Shown here: one piece after another, positions 33,001-46,400 of the stretch
Layout of the letters: every line of letters begins with the position of its first letter
Position numbering within the stretch: position 1 is the stretch's first letter
From: Rugalucina vietnamica
Lineage: Eukaryota > Mollusca > Bivalvia > Lucinida > Lucinidae
Direction of reading: 5' to 3'
Assembly (NCBI GenBank): GCA_964017185.1
Contig: OZ024876.1
Location: 928,001-992,000, forward strand
Length of the DNA stretch: 64,000 bases
The notes under the pieces: generated by a model
Seen by the model: only the letters and a program-made list of their open reading frames with translations
Told to the model about the DNA's origin: nothing
The model's database searches: none
Made by a program: the position numbers and the translations under genes

Positions 33001-36000
33001 CATCCAGTCCTGGAATAGGCATCCTCATACTAAAGGCCTCCAAAAGGAATTGGAGAAGGTTCAGAATTGTGCCACTAGATTTGTAACTAGGAATTATACT
33101 GTCGAGGAAGGAAGTATGACTGGCATTCTTGAACAACTCAAATGGGAATCTCTCAAGAAAAGGAGGACGGATAATCGACTTATAAATGCTATACAAAGGT
33201 CTGAAGGGTAAAGCCAGAATACCTACAGATGACCTTATCCCAAAGACTAGGCATTGTAGAAATAGTCACTCCAAGGCATTTCAGCTTCCATCTGCTAGTA
33301 TAGAGGCCTATAAATGTAGTTTCTTTCCCCAGACTATCAGGGACTGAAATGACCTCCCTCAGTACCTTAATTAATTTTTTAGCCTATAGGGTATTTACGC
33401 ACCCCTTTTTCATTCAATTGCGTATCTGGAATTTTAATTGGGTAAGTTCAATTCTGTTACGCACTCTATTTTCAATCAATTGGGTAAAATGGAAAACAAT
33501 TTGGTAAAAATGATGTTCGAGGTGTACTTTCCTTATTTTCTTCTACTTTCGCTTTTGCATAGCATAAAATAAAAGGGAAACATTGATTGGTTGAGAGAAT
33601 TAACTAAAATCGCAGTCAACCAACGAAAAAACAGAAAAGAAATGGCTTCCAATCAATTGATTTGCGCATGTCCAATGACATTTTTGTTTAATGTAGACGG
33701 CGTAAGCCGTTGTGCGGCGCACACCGATAAAAACCGGTACACAATTGATTTTTCTGGTATTGCGTATCGGCGATTTCTTTTGCATTTTCTTACGCTACCA
33801 GATCGTTATTAATTGCGTTTTTTCATATTTTAATTGGTAATTACGCAAATACGCAGCCTAATTAAGGTACTGCCTCCCTGACTCTTTGTTATGTCAGATG
33901 ATTGTGTCTGTCCAAGTTTGCTTCACTCTTGCATTCTAGGGACTAATTTCTCCCCCATCTGGACCCCCTGGTGAAATAATGTCATTTGGCATGTCACCAG
34001 TAAACTATTCAGCTTCAGATGCTGTTTTGCTGATCTTTGCTCTTTCTTGTGGCAATGCTTATTACTCTCTGTACATCATCTTTCAGAAACTGCATTTTTC
34101 AAAATCTCACTTTTCTGAAGCACAAGAAAAATATGACCTTGTCATCTTCTTGCAACCCAAAAGTCATAAAAAGTGATTTTGAAAATCGGTTCACTAATAA
34201 AATAATTTATATGCCCAAAAATTGTTTTGAATAGGCCTTTTGCATGTGCAAGGGAGGTAATTCAAACACCTTTATATTGAAAACCAAACAAATCTGTTTA
34301 ATAATTTTTATCGCACCTGCTTATAGCAGGGTGCGATATAGGAGTCCAAATTTCTGTCCGTCCGTTAATCCGTCCATCCGTCTGTCCATCAACATTTATG
34401 TCGAAGTTTGGTTTTCTCAAGATCAGAGATAGCTGCGAGTCTGAAACCTTGCATAGTAATTGTCCCTGACATACCCTTCAAGCACGCACCTTAACCCGGT
34501 GCCCTTGACCTATATTTCACGGTCCACTGACTTTAAAAAATTTACTTCGAAGTTTTGTCAACATTTACGTCGAAGTTTGGTTTTCTCGACATCAGAGATT
34601 ATATAGCTGCGAGTCTGAAACCTTGCATAGTAATTGTCGTTGACATACCCTTCAAGCACGCACCTTAACCCTGTGCCCTTGACCTATATTTCACGGTCCA
34701 CTGACTTTGAAAATTTTTACATTGAAGTTTGGTTTTCTCGACATCAGAGATAGCTGCGAGTCTGAAACCTCGCATAGTAATTGTCCTTGACATGCCGTTC
34801 GAGCACGCACCTTGACCCGGTGCCCTTGAACTATATTTCACGGTCTATTGACTTTACCCGATGCAGGTGCGATATCGACCTCCGCGGAGTTCTTGTAAAA
34901 GTTTTGCACTCAGCTATGTATACAATACAATTTTGTTTTTAAGACTTTTGAAATGCAAAATGGTGACATGGTCATACTTTTCTTGAGGTCTTTCAGAAAA
35001 GTTAAGATTTGAAAAATGCAGTTTCTGGAAGGTGGTGTACAGAAAGTAGCTTCTTCTTCCTCTTGTATCGGTATAAGCTTCCAGTGAGGAACACCAGACG
35101 ATTGTCTGTAAATCTTCGTAGGTATTGTCTTTTATACTTTTTATTTACTTAAACTGTGAGGGCTTTATCGTCGTACACTTCAACCTCATTATAACGCGCC
35201 TCATTATAATGCGGTTTTCAATATAACACGGCCATGTCATGGCTCCCAAGTTGATTATTTTGCTATATGTCTATAGTAAATAACCTCATTATAACACGGT
35301 TCACTTATAACACGGTCTGTTTCTATGGACCCCAAAGATAGCGTTATAATGAGGTTGACCTGTATATACATTCAGGGTTGTGAACATTATATATTTATTA
35401 TATTACACATTGGTATGTACGCGGCAGCTACGAATCATCCTTCCCTTACTTAGCAGACAAACAGTATTGTTCAGTAATGTATTTTGACACACATCTTATT
35501 TGACACCTCTGTGTTTCTGCCATTTTTAGGGAAGCAGGTCAACTCACAAGACCCAAAGCTTCTTATCTATAATTGGTATGCTGCATTGTTATGTGGAGCT
35601 TTACATAAATCCTGCAATTCATATCCCTGGTATCAAAAACGGCCCCAACCCAACCCAAAAAAATCCACATAAAATATTTTCAAAAAATCCCAATCAAGTA
35701 TTTGTTGTTGTTTTTTTATCTCTGTATATTTCATGTATAATAATCTCTGTATATTTCATGGACATCTTTCATGATGTTTTCAGGGCCCCCGCCCATTGGG
35801 GCATAAAGAAATAGATGGGCTGGTTGTACCTACAGGCAAAGACTGACCATTTGATTACTGGTAAACTGCTCTAGTCTGAGCCTCGAGGAAACATGGTTCA
35901 AATCAAATCATCTATACGTATAAGTCTTTCGTGGCTTAGTTGGATGGTTATATTTTAAGCATGACATCATTTTGGGTAAACATGGTAAAAGTCCCATAAA

Positions 36001-39000
36001 ATAGAGGCAGCATCCCGACATGACCTTAACTGTTGACTGTAATGTTAAGCATCAGTTCAAACAAACATATGATGTTTTCAGGTGAAGATGGTTGTTTCAC
36101 ATGGTTACTCCCTGATAGTCTACCGACAGGACAGTGTGAACTCTCTGTACAGGGCAGTAGTAATGCTACAGAATACAAGTTTGGTGAATCAAGGGAGATT
36201 ACTGTGCTTGATAATCACCAGATTACTTTTATACAGACAGACAGACCCTTCTATAGACCAGGGCAGCTGGGTAGGTATACATGTGCCACTGTGGTATTGT
36301 ATACGTGGTCGTGTGCCTAATACAGTGTATATACACTTCAACCTCGTTGTAACGCCCCTCATTATAATGCGGTATTCAATATAACACGGCCATGTCATGG
36401 CCCCCAAATTGATTATTTTACTATATGTCTATAGAAAGTAACCTCATTATAATACGGTTCACTTATAACACGGTCTGTTTCTATGGACCCCAAAGATAGC
36501 GTTATAATGAGGTTGGCCTGTACTTAAAACTCATTCCTACTAGGTAGTAAATTGGTTGCATATGCATATTATAGAATGTATGCCTAAATTAGGTTAACTC
36601 ATGATTTATCTTATTTCTGATTTCAGTTAGAGCCAGAATACTCACAATCACACAAGATCTCAAGCCACTGAATTCTCCTGTAAGTTTATATGAGCCATGC
36701 CATGAGAAAACCAGCATTTTGCATATGGAAAAACAAAGGTGCAGATCGGAGCCTTTGTTATAGCTACATGGATAGAACAATTTCTAAATCAAAAATTTTG
36801 AGCCTCTAGCTATCTTCTGTGCTTGTACAACGTGGTTTGTGTCAGACCTGTTAGAAAACAATGTTGGTTTTCTCATGAAGCGGCTCGTTTTGTGAGGATG
36901 TGTGGATCCATGGTTTTCCTTGGCACACAAAAATGTGCATTTTGTCCCAATGACCCCAAAAACTGTCCACAGAGGAGACAGTGGTGTCCGGGTGCGTTCC
37001 TTTACCGGAATGGACATAATTACCGGAATGGACTACCGCAATGGGCATTATGCTATGGCTTTGTGTGCTTTAAATGTATTTTATCTGCATAAAATGTACT
37101 TCTGTAGTCATATGAATAGTTTGCACAATATAAAACTCATCTCAGTATAACAAAATTGACTTCCCAGGGTGGTTAGGGTAGTTCAGTGGTGGGGTCCGGG
37201 GTAGGGCCACTGTTCAGAGGTTTCTTTGATTGAAATATATAGAGATCAACAGTGGTTGTTCTATAGCAAACACAGGGATGAATAGGAGTAGAAATGAGTA
37301 AAATGTGCTGGCACTGTCACAGGGACCTATATAAGTATATATGAGCACCTGACCTAGGCTATCCAACTGTGCGGAACACAATTTAACTGCACTTAAACCA
37401 CATGATTCTCGAACTTATCACCGTCTGTGTATATTCTAGGCCAAACTGTCCTCAAAAACCAAATGAAAAGTACTCAACGACACATCCGGTAGTCCATTCC
37501 GGTAATCAGGCCCATTCCGGTCCATTCCGGTAAAGGAACGCACCGGTGGTGTCCCCAAAGATTCTCATATATTTCTGTTTCCTGAAGTAAATGTCCCCCA
37601 AATTCTCATAAATGTTGTCAAGTTGCCAGTAGCGGGACATTGGTCCCCTAATCTAAAACTCTGCGGGAAAACCCTGGGCTCAATGGCTCAGCTTAAAACA
37701 CCATAGTAGCAGATTAAGTAGTAGCAGGCTGAGGGTTCAAAAGCTACTGCCATGGTGTGATTGCCTTGAGCAAGACACTGCATTCCTCTGAGTACTTGTG
37801 TAATGATCTTTATTTAAAGTCACATACATATATTAACAATCAACATAAGTTCAGTAGAGCTTTTTATTGCGACTAAGAACATTTAATACATATATACTTA
37901 TTGAGATGTGGAAATGTGACTTGCTCAAGGTCACAACAGACGACGACCCTGATGAGGATCGAACAGGGGACCCCTTGGCCCAAAGTCTGATGCGCTACCA
38001 ACTGAGCCAGTCCGCCCCACAACTTATCAGAACCCATGGCTCCAACCTGACTGACTGAAATATTGTCAAATGGGATGTTAGTGGGGTTGCTGATAACTTT
38101 GGTTCATTTGATCATAAACTTTTCAATAATAATAATATGTCCTTGTTTTGTTTAAGACTTTACTCCATGTATATTTGTAGATAAAAAGTTTAATCATTAC
38201 CTACATTTGGTAAAATTGTATTGTTCATATTTTGTAGATAGAAAGTATAAGCATACACGACCCTCATGATTTTCAAATGATGGAGTGGTCCAAGCCGACA
38301 GTAAAGAATGGTATGTCTAGTAACCATCACGTAAACATGTCCATGTAATATAGCCGCGTAAACCCCTGTACAAAACTGGGACTGACAGGAGTATAATCGT
38401 TTGGTTATTTTTTTATCCAAAACATAGATTGTACATGCTTATTAGAACCACCTCACAATCAATGTTTAGAACAACAATATAAAATTACTAGTTATGAAAT
38501 TTTTATTTTTTGATTTTAGCTGAAAAAAATTCTGTTTACAAGTATTTCATTGGCAAATTTTCGTGATGCTCTGCATATGTAAACAGTGCCGTGAGAAAAC
38601 CCGTCTTCAGGGTTTTCTGACCAGTTCTGACACAAACCGGCCTGTACAGTCACAGAAAAATACTAGAAGCTTATAATTTCGGATGTATTTAGATAGTGCT
38701 GATCAAGTGTGTAGTTAATGCAGAGCACAGCTGATCTGTGTCTTTGTTTTTGAGCTTATGACAACATCTTGTGGAAAAAAACAACAATACATTACCACAT
38801 AACTGCAACCCGAGTTAAAATAGTTTGTTAGCACAAGTAACATGAGTTTGTTAACATGAGTGCTTGGTTGTGCTTCTGAAAAGGTTTTAAGCCAAAGAAC
38901 ATGGTATAAAGTACCTTCTTATTAACTAAATAATAAGTTATATACTTTTGCACATGTAAAAAAAGAAAAAAAGAAAATCACAGTTACTGTAGTCCTTTTT

Positions 39001-40393
39001 GTACAAGAGGCATGAAATGAAGAAAAAAATAGAAACTTATGCAAAAAACAAAACAAAGCAAAAAACTAATAAGATAAAATAAAAATGAAAATAACAACAA
39101 CAACATAATCTCTCTGTTTATTTGTGTGTTTGCCAGGTTTTGGTAGTATGGAGTATCAGCTGTACAATGAACCAGTATTGGGTGACTGGACTATCACTAC
39201 AACAATTAATGGGAGAAAAACATCACAGACTTTCTCTGTTCTAGAATATGGTAAGCTGGTGGAGCAATGCCAGGACTGTGAAATGTGTAACCCCTCAAAC
39301 CGCAATTTTATATAGCAAAACTTTGGGTATGCAGGGGTATACCTATTTTTCTTATTTTTGCTCCAAAACATAGATTGTGGGTACTCGTTAGAACCGCCTC
39401 AGCGGCAAAAATAAGAAAAATAGCCAAAAAATTCTACTGAATATTTTCCTTTTTTTACAGCTTTAAAATTCTCTGTATATTGCATGCCCAAGTTTTTGTA
39501 ATGGCGATGCCATGACTGAATCTGGCTACAGCAGATACTCTGACCAGGTCAGTCTTGAAATGGGCCTTAAAAAGGTTAAAGTAGGTAATGATCAGGAAAT
39601 GGCACAATCAGAAATTCCCACTCCAAAAACCAGGTTGGAAAAACTAAATTTACAGCCAGGACCCAGTTGTTCAAAGCATCGTTAGCTTAATGATATCGTT
39701 AAGACATAAATTTGTTAAGCAAATATCAGCTAAAGTAACAAATACACTGTTATCACATTTTTTCAACAAAAAATAACAGTGTATTTGTACTATTAATGTT
39801 TGAAATTTTAATGAAACGTTAACTAACGACCTCGTTAGTTTTGAACAACTGGGCCCAGGTACTTATACTAAGAGAACACATTGTAAGCCAAGTGAGCAGC
39901 TATTTCCCAATAGGCGGTCAATCATATAGCCAAACTCAACTAAAAATATAAAAACATACATAATGTGCAAACAACACAAAAATTTAACATCAAAACATAA
40001 AACAAGAAGAACCACAACAGAATTATCGCCTTGGCATGAACAGTAATTACCATCTTTGTGCAGATTAATAAAAAAGAGGGATTGACAGTCTTATTTGAAA
40101 TCAATTTGACAATGTGTCTCTTTTGCTATGTTTGTTCGAAAGAAAAATATTTCTTATAGTCTGATACTCATTGCCTTAGAGAAAATTGACCAAAAATGTT
40201 AGCTTTTCTCAATGAAATATGCGATTAAATACATGTATAATTCTATTTTATTTGCAGTTCTGCCGAAGTTTGAAGTGAACCTTAAGCTTCCCAGCATGTT
40301 GACTGTGGCTACCAAGACTCTGGAATTTGAAGTTTGTGCAAGGTATGGCTGTTTGCGAAATTCCAGCCCCTTTTGTGGTTTTCTGACATAGAT

Positions 40394-40430
<37 letters not shown>

Positions 40431-43400
40431 TCTATCTATCTATCTGCTAATTCTTTGCCACTGTCTTGAGGTTAACTCAGTTCACTTTATACTACAAAGG
40501 GTTTTCATAGTCTTTGAAGTCTGATGTTGAAACATCTCGAGTTTGTCTTTGATTTTGACACATGGAGACACTATTTCGCAATTGGCAATAAATGTCTCCA
40601 ATTCTTTGGGTGAAGGTATTGTTAATTTGGCGTGTCATTGGTGAGCCATTCAGATTCAGATTATGTGCTTCATAAACTTGAAAATAAGTAGAATTTTTCC
40701 ATAGACGATGTAAAAACCTCCAACTTTGTATTGTCATAACTTTTGACTGAATAAACATTTGACATACATGCTACAAGAAATAATCTACTAAAATAATGCA
40801 TATGCAGAAAGGATGCCTCTACTTCAAAAGACATTGAACAGTTGTTATATGAGCCGCGTCATGAGATAACCAAATTTTTGCCTATGAAAAAACAAAGGCG
40901 CAGATCAGCTTCGCAGTAACTGCGAAGCTGATCATCGCCTTTGTTTTCAATACTCGGACAGTACAATTTCTCTTCTTCTTGCATCCGAAATGTCAAGCTT
41001 TAGCCTGCTTCTGTAGCAGCTGCACAGGCCGGTTTGTGTTTACCTGGTTGGAAACCCTGAAGACAGGTTTTCTCACGTTGCGGCTCATAATAGCTCTGAG
41101 TTTTTGTTTTGTTATATAGGTATACCTATGGTAAGCCAGTGGATGGTACATTCAATGCCACTGTTTGTTTGAACAATAAACTGCAGAGCTGGTTTTGTCA
41201 ACAGAATATAAGGCCAAGCTTTAATATGCATTCTCAGGTTTGTATATTAGCTGTCTCGTGAGAAAACCAACAATATGGTTTACGAACAGGTCTGACACAT
41301 ATCAGGCTGTACAGTCACAGAAGCAGGCTTGAAGCTTGAAATTTCGGATTTATCAATTTCTTTACTGATAGAAGCTGTTATTGGTTCATTTTCAGACACA
41401 ATTGCTGGGCAAGCCTCACAGAAGGTTACCAGTACTTAGTGCCTATTTCTTTCAGCACTGACACTGACAAATGCTCATCTTGAATTAGCAGAACAACAAG
41501 GATTAACATCTTCATCAAGCAAAATATCCATGCAATGAATACCCCCCTAATACCCCAATTTCATATAGTGTAAAAGGGGGTTAACAGGGGCAACCTATTA
41601 TTCTGTATTTTTGCTTCAACACATAGATTGTGGGTACTCATTAGAATCATCCAGTCGAGGCGGTTCTAATGGGTTTTCACAATTTATGATCTGAGCAAAA
41701 ATATTAAAAATGTCAAAATTTTTCCAGTGAAAAGCTATGTAAATTGCATGGACAAGTTTTTGTAATGTTGAGCTGATGCATAAGAAAATCAACAAAATGC
41801 AATGGTGAAACACAAAGACGCAGATCAGCTTTGCAGTGACTGGGAAGCTGATCAGTGCCTATGTTTTCGCTACATGGAATGTTCAATTCTACTACATTCT
41901 AAATAAAAAATTTCCAGCCTCTGGTCACTAATCTTCTGTGCTTGGTTGAAACCCCAAATTGTTGTTTTTCTCATGCAAGGGCTCATATGACTTTCATTTT
42001 TTTTTTTACAGCTACAAGGTTGTAAGAAGTTTGTTGTGGAATCCAACCTCCTAAACGTGACGTCTAGGACCTACTCTCTGCTGTGTAAACCCAGACTACA
42101 CCTGCTGGTTAATGTCACAGAGAAAAATACTGGTAAACATGCTTGAATAAGCTGTGTAAACCCAGACTACACCTGCTGGTTAATGTCAGAGAAAAATACT
42201 GGTAAACATGCTTGAATAAGCTGTGTAAACCCAGACTACACCTAGTGGTTAATGTCAGAGAAAAATACTGGTAAACATGCTTGAATAAGCTGTGTAAACC
42301 CAGACTACTCCTAGTGGTTAATGTCACAGAGAAAAATACTGGTAAACATGCTTGAATAAGCTGTGTAAACCCAGACTTCACCTAGTGGTTAATGTCAGAG
42401 AAAAATACTGGTAAACATGCTTGAATAAGCTGTGTAAACCCAGACTACACCTTGTGGTTAATGTCAGAGAAAAATACTGGTAAACATGCTTGAATAAGCT
42501 GTGTAAACCCAGACTACACCTTGTGGTTAATGTCACAGAACAGAGAAAAATACTGGTAAACATGCTTGAATAAGCTGTGTAAACCCAGACTACACCTAGT
42601 GATTAACATAACGGAGAAAAAATACTGGTAAACATGCTTGAATAAGCTGTGTAAACCCAGACTACACCTAGTGATTAACATAACGGAGAAAAAATACTGG
42701 TAAACATGCTTGAATAAGCTGTGTAAACCCCGAATACACCTTGTGGTTAATGTCATGGAGAAAAATACTGGTAAACATGCTTGAATAAGCTGTGTAAACC
42801 CAGACTACACCTTGTGGTTAATGTCACAGAGAAAAAATACTGGTAAACATGCTTGAATAAGCTGTATAAACCCAGACTACACCTAGTGGTTAATGTCACA
42901 GAGAAAAAATACTGGTAAACATGCTTGAATAAGCTGTGTAAACCCAGACTACACCTAGTGGTTAATGTCACAGAGAAAAATACTAGTAAACATGCTTGAA
43001 TAAGCTGTGTAAACCCAGACTACACCTAGTGGTTAATGTCACAGAGAAAAAATACTGGTAAACATGCTTGAATAAGCTGTGTAAACCCAGACTACACCTA
43101 GTGGTTAATGTCATGGAGAAAAATACTGGTAAACATGCTTGAATACGCTGTGTAAACCCAGACTACACCTAGTGGTTAATGTCATGGAGAAAAATACTGG
43201 TAAACATGCTTGAATACGCTTTGTAAACCCAGACTACACCTAGTACTGGTAAACATGCTTGAATATGTCAGGATATTGTAGCAGCACAGCTTCAGTGTCA
43301 TCAGGATAACATGGAAATTTCCAACCTTATAACATGTCTGTGTATGCCCCTTACATTCCACTTTTATCTGTTTGTTTGAATTAATGCTAAATGTCCCAGT

Positions 43401-46400
43401 CAACAGCTAATGGTCATGTAGGGACGCTGCCTCCATTTAATGGGACTTTTACCCAAAATTAGGATGTCATAACATCCAAAAAGGGCTTCGAATATAACCA
43501 CCCAACTAAACCAACAAGGTTTATATGTATGGATAGTTTGACATGAACCACACCTTCCTGGGCAGGCTCAGACCTGTGCGGCTAACCAATAATTAGATGG
43601 TCTGTCAGTAGCGAAGAAGCTTTGCCTGGAGGCACAAGCAGCCCATCCTTTTCTTTAGGCCCCAATGGGAGCCCATTTTCTAAAACTGGGGTGTATATGA
43701 AATAAAGTTTTTCCAATGTTTGCTTCAAAATCAGCTTTCATATTTTCCGAAAGCTAGCTCTTTAGTTTTCACTACACATATAGACTGCAATGTTTTCATA
43801 AAATCTGAAAATTCAATATTTTAGCCATCTGGTTTTATTGGTCCTAATTGGAAGACAAGGCCCAGAGGTTATAAAACTACTTTCATGCTCAGCTCAGCTG
43901 AGACTAAATTTTATCCTGCTCATAAATGTTAAAATGCCAACAATTTGTCACCTTAGTGCAAAAACAGTGTATCTGCCGAGAAGAGACAAAAAACTTTTTA
44001 ATTTGAATATTTCACATATAGGTACATCAAAAAGCAGCTTGAATATTTGTCTCATCTTGAGTAAAGTAAGTTTGTTAAAGAATGATCAATGAAAAAATTT
44101 TATAGCATTTTTTTTTCAGATACATTATTTTAGCACTGAAAAACTTTGAGCAAAAACCTTGTAGGTGCACTTACATTGTTTTTGCGTAAGGTATTTGAGA
44201 ATTTTTAACATTGAATTGTATTGCAATCCAGAACTAATTTATCTTCTATTTTGCCTTAATCATATTGCTTTAAGAGAGTTTTTAATGTTAACCTTATGAA
44301 AATACCAAAAACAAATGTTTTTGATGAATTTTTTTTTCAAAAGTTGCAATTACAACATTTTAGCACTGAAGTATTTTCTTAGTGCAAAAACCTTGTACAT
44401 GTAAGTGCACTTTTGCGCTAATATTAAAAAAAGAAACTAACATGGGAATTTTTCAAAAAATTAGAATAACCTCAGATGTAGATTGAATCCAGTTGTAATA
44501 CTTCTCTAGGTCATGTATTTTGATAGAAGGCATCCATTTATACAAAAAAGTGATTTTGGCCAAAATGTCGCTTACACTGTTTTTGCACTAAGGTGACGAA
44601 TTGTTGGCATTTTAACATTTATTAGCAAGATAAATCACAGGCTTTTATGTTTTAAACCCTAAATTTTATTTCAATTTATTTGGGCTATTTCATCATTTAA
44701 GAGCTGTTTAAATTTTATGCTCAGTTGAGTTGAGCTTCGAAAAAGTTTTATAACCTCTGGACCACATGAAAAGTTCTGTCACAGTTGTGATGAGACATTA
44801 CCCAAGAAATACACAGTTATTTTTCATCTGAGAAAATGATAATTTTCCATCAATTGAAAAAAATGATGTTTTCATATTTTGTGTTCAAAACATTGACTGT
44901 GGGTATGTAACATGTTAGAACAGCCTTGCCTAGGAGTTTCTCATGAGTACCCACAATCTATGTTTTGGTTCAAAGTGTAACAAACAGCCGAGCCAAGCCA
45001 CAGCTAAACCCTGTTGGTGGAAAAGCATGCTCATCCACCAAGGGTGGTTTACTGCGCTATATAGTCAACACTTACTCGCTTCACAAAGTTTCAAGTTTGA
45101 AATTTGCATATTACTAGCAGTCCAGATGCCCCTAAGAAGTTGCACCAACATATTCTAACAAGGGAGGCTGTCCCGTCACAAGAGTAAGAAAATTTGTTAA
45201 CCCCTGTACACCCCAGTTTTACTATATGAGCCGCCTCGTGGGAAAACCAACAATGTGGTTTCCGAACAGGTCCGACTTAAACCGGCCTGTACAAGCACAG
45301 AAAAGAGCTAGAAGCTTGAAATTTCGGATTTAAGTAGAAGGGGAATTGTACTATCCAAGTAACGAAAACAAAGGCGCTGATCAGCTTCGTGGTTACCGCG
45401 AAGCTGATCTGCGTCTTTGTTTTCGCATATGCAGATTGTTGGTTTTCTCATGAGGCGGCTCATATAAAAGTGGGGTTTAAAAGTGTATACATTACACTGT
45501 TATGATGTTAGTTATCCTGATCATGTTTGATACAGCTATACGCCTGATTTCACTGCAGTATTGTATAATTGACCTTGATCCTACACACCTACCAGGTATT
45601 GTTTGTCTTGTCCCAGTTTATTAAATGAGCCGCATCATGAGAAAACGGGATTTTGCCTATGCGAAAACAAAGGCGCAGATCAGCTGTGCAGTAACTGCGT
45701 GTTTAACGTCGTGGCTCTGACAGTTCATTTACTTGAGTCTTACATGTGACTGTGTTTTCACAGGTCTAACTGTTTCTAAAGCAGAGTCGGGCGTCAGAGT
45801 TTTAGAAGAGCGGGTAAAACTAGAATTTCTGTCACGAAAGTACTTCAAACCTTACTTCCCTTATTATGGCAAGGTAATAAAACATGCCTATGTAATATAC
45901 AGGTTTTCCTTAGATGTAAAAATTGAAATTATTTAGTCGAATTTTTTTTTTTTATATTTTTCCTATTTTTGTGTTTCTGTCAGCCCTGGTCGGAAACCCT
46001 GAAGGCAGGTTTTCTTGCATTGTGGCTCATTTTTCTTTGCTGGATTTGCTTAAATAAAACATGGTTAAAATTTCATGATTATAATAATGAAAGACATTTT
46101 GTTTCTCAGATAATAATTGAATATGCTATATGAAAACAGACAAGCAGGTCCTAGAAGCAAACAGTTTGCAGGGAAAAGAATCATCATATTTGTATACATG
46201 TATTTTGTATTTGAATATTTCAGATTAAAGTTACCTACCCTGATGGCAGGCCTGTGGCAGGGGAGAGAATAATTGTAGAGATTGGCAAACTGCATATTGA
46301 TGATGTTTTGGTGTCTGATCAGTATGGCTTTGTCAACTTTACAGTGCTCAATATCACACACAGCACAGATTTCTTCTTTGTAAATGTAAGTATATGAGCC

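Noticed and set aside
42083..43260. CRISPR-like regular array
   Set aside because: There are no unique spacers. The whole 69-75-bp unit repeats, it derives from an exon, and the genome is eukaryotic.
42115..43403. Several minus-strand frames encoding repeated SLFKHVYQYF peptides
   Set aside because: They are the antisense of the exon 9 minisatellite; the repeat unit happens to be open on the other strand.
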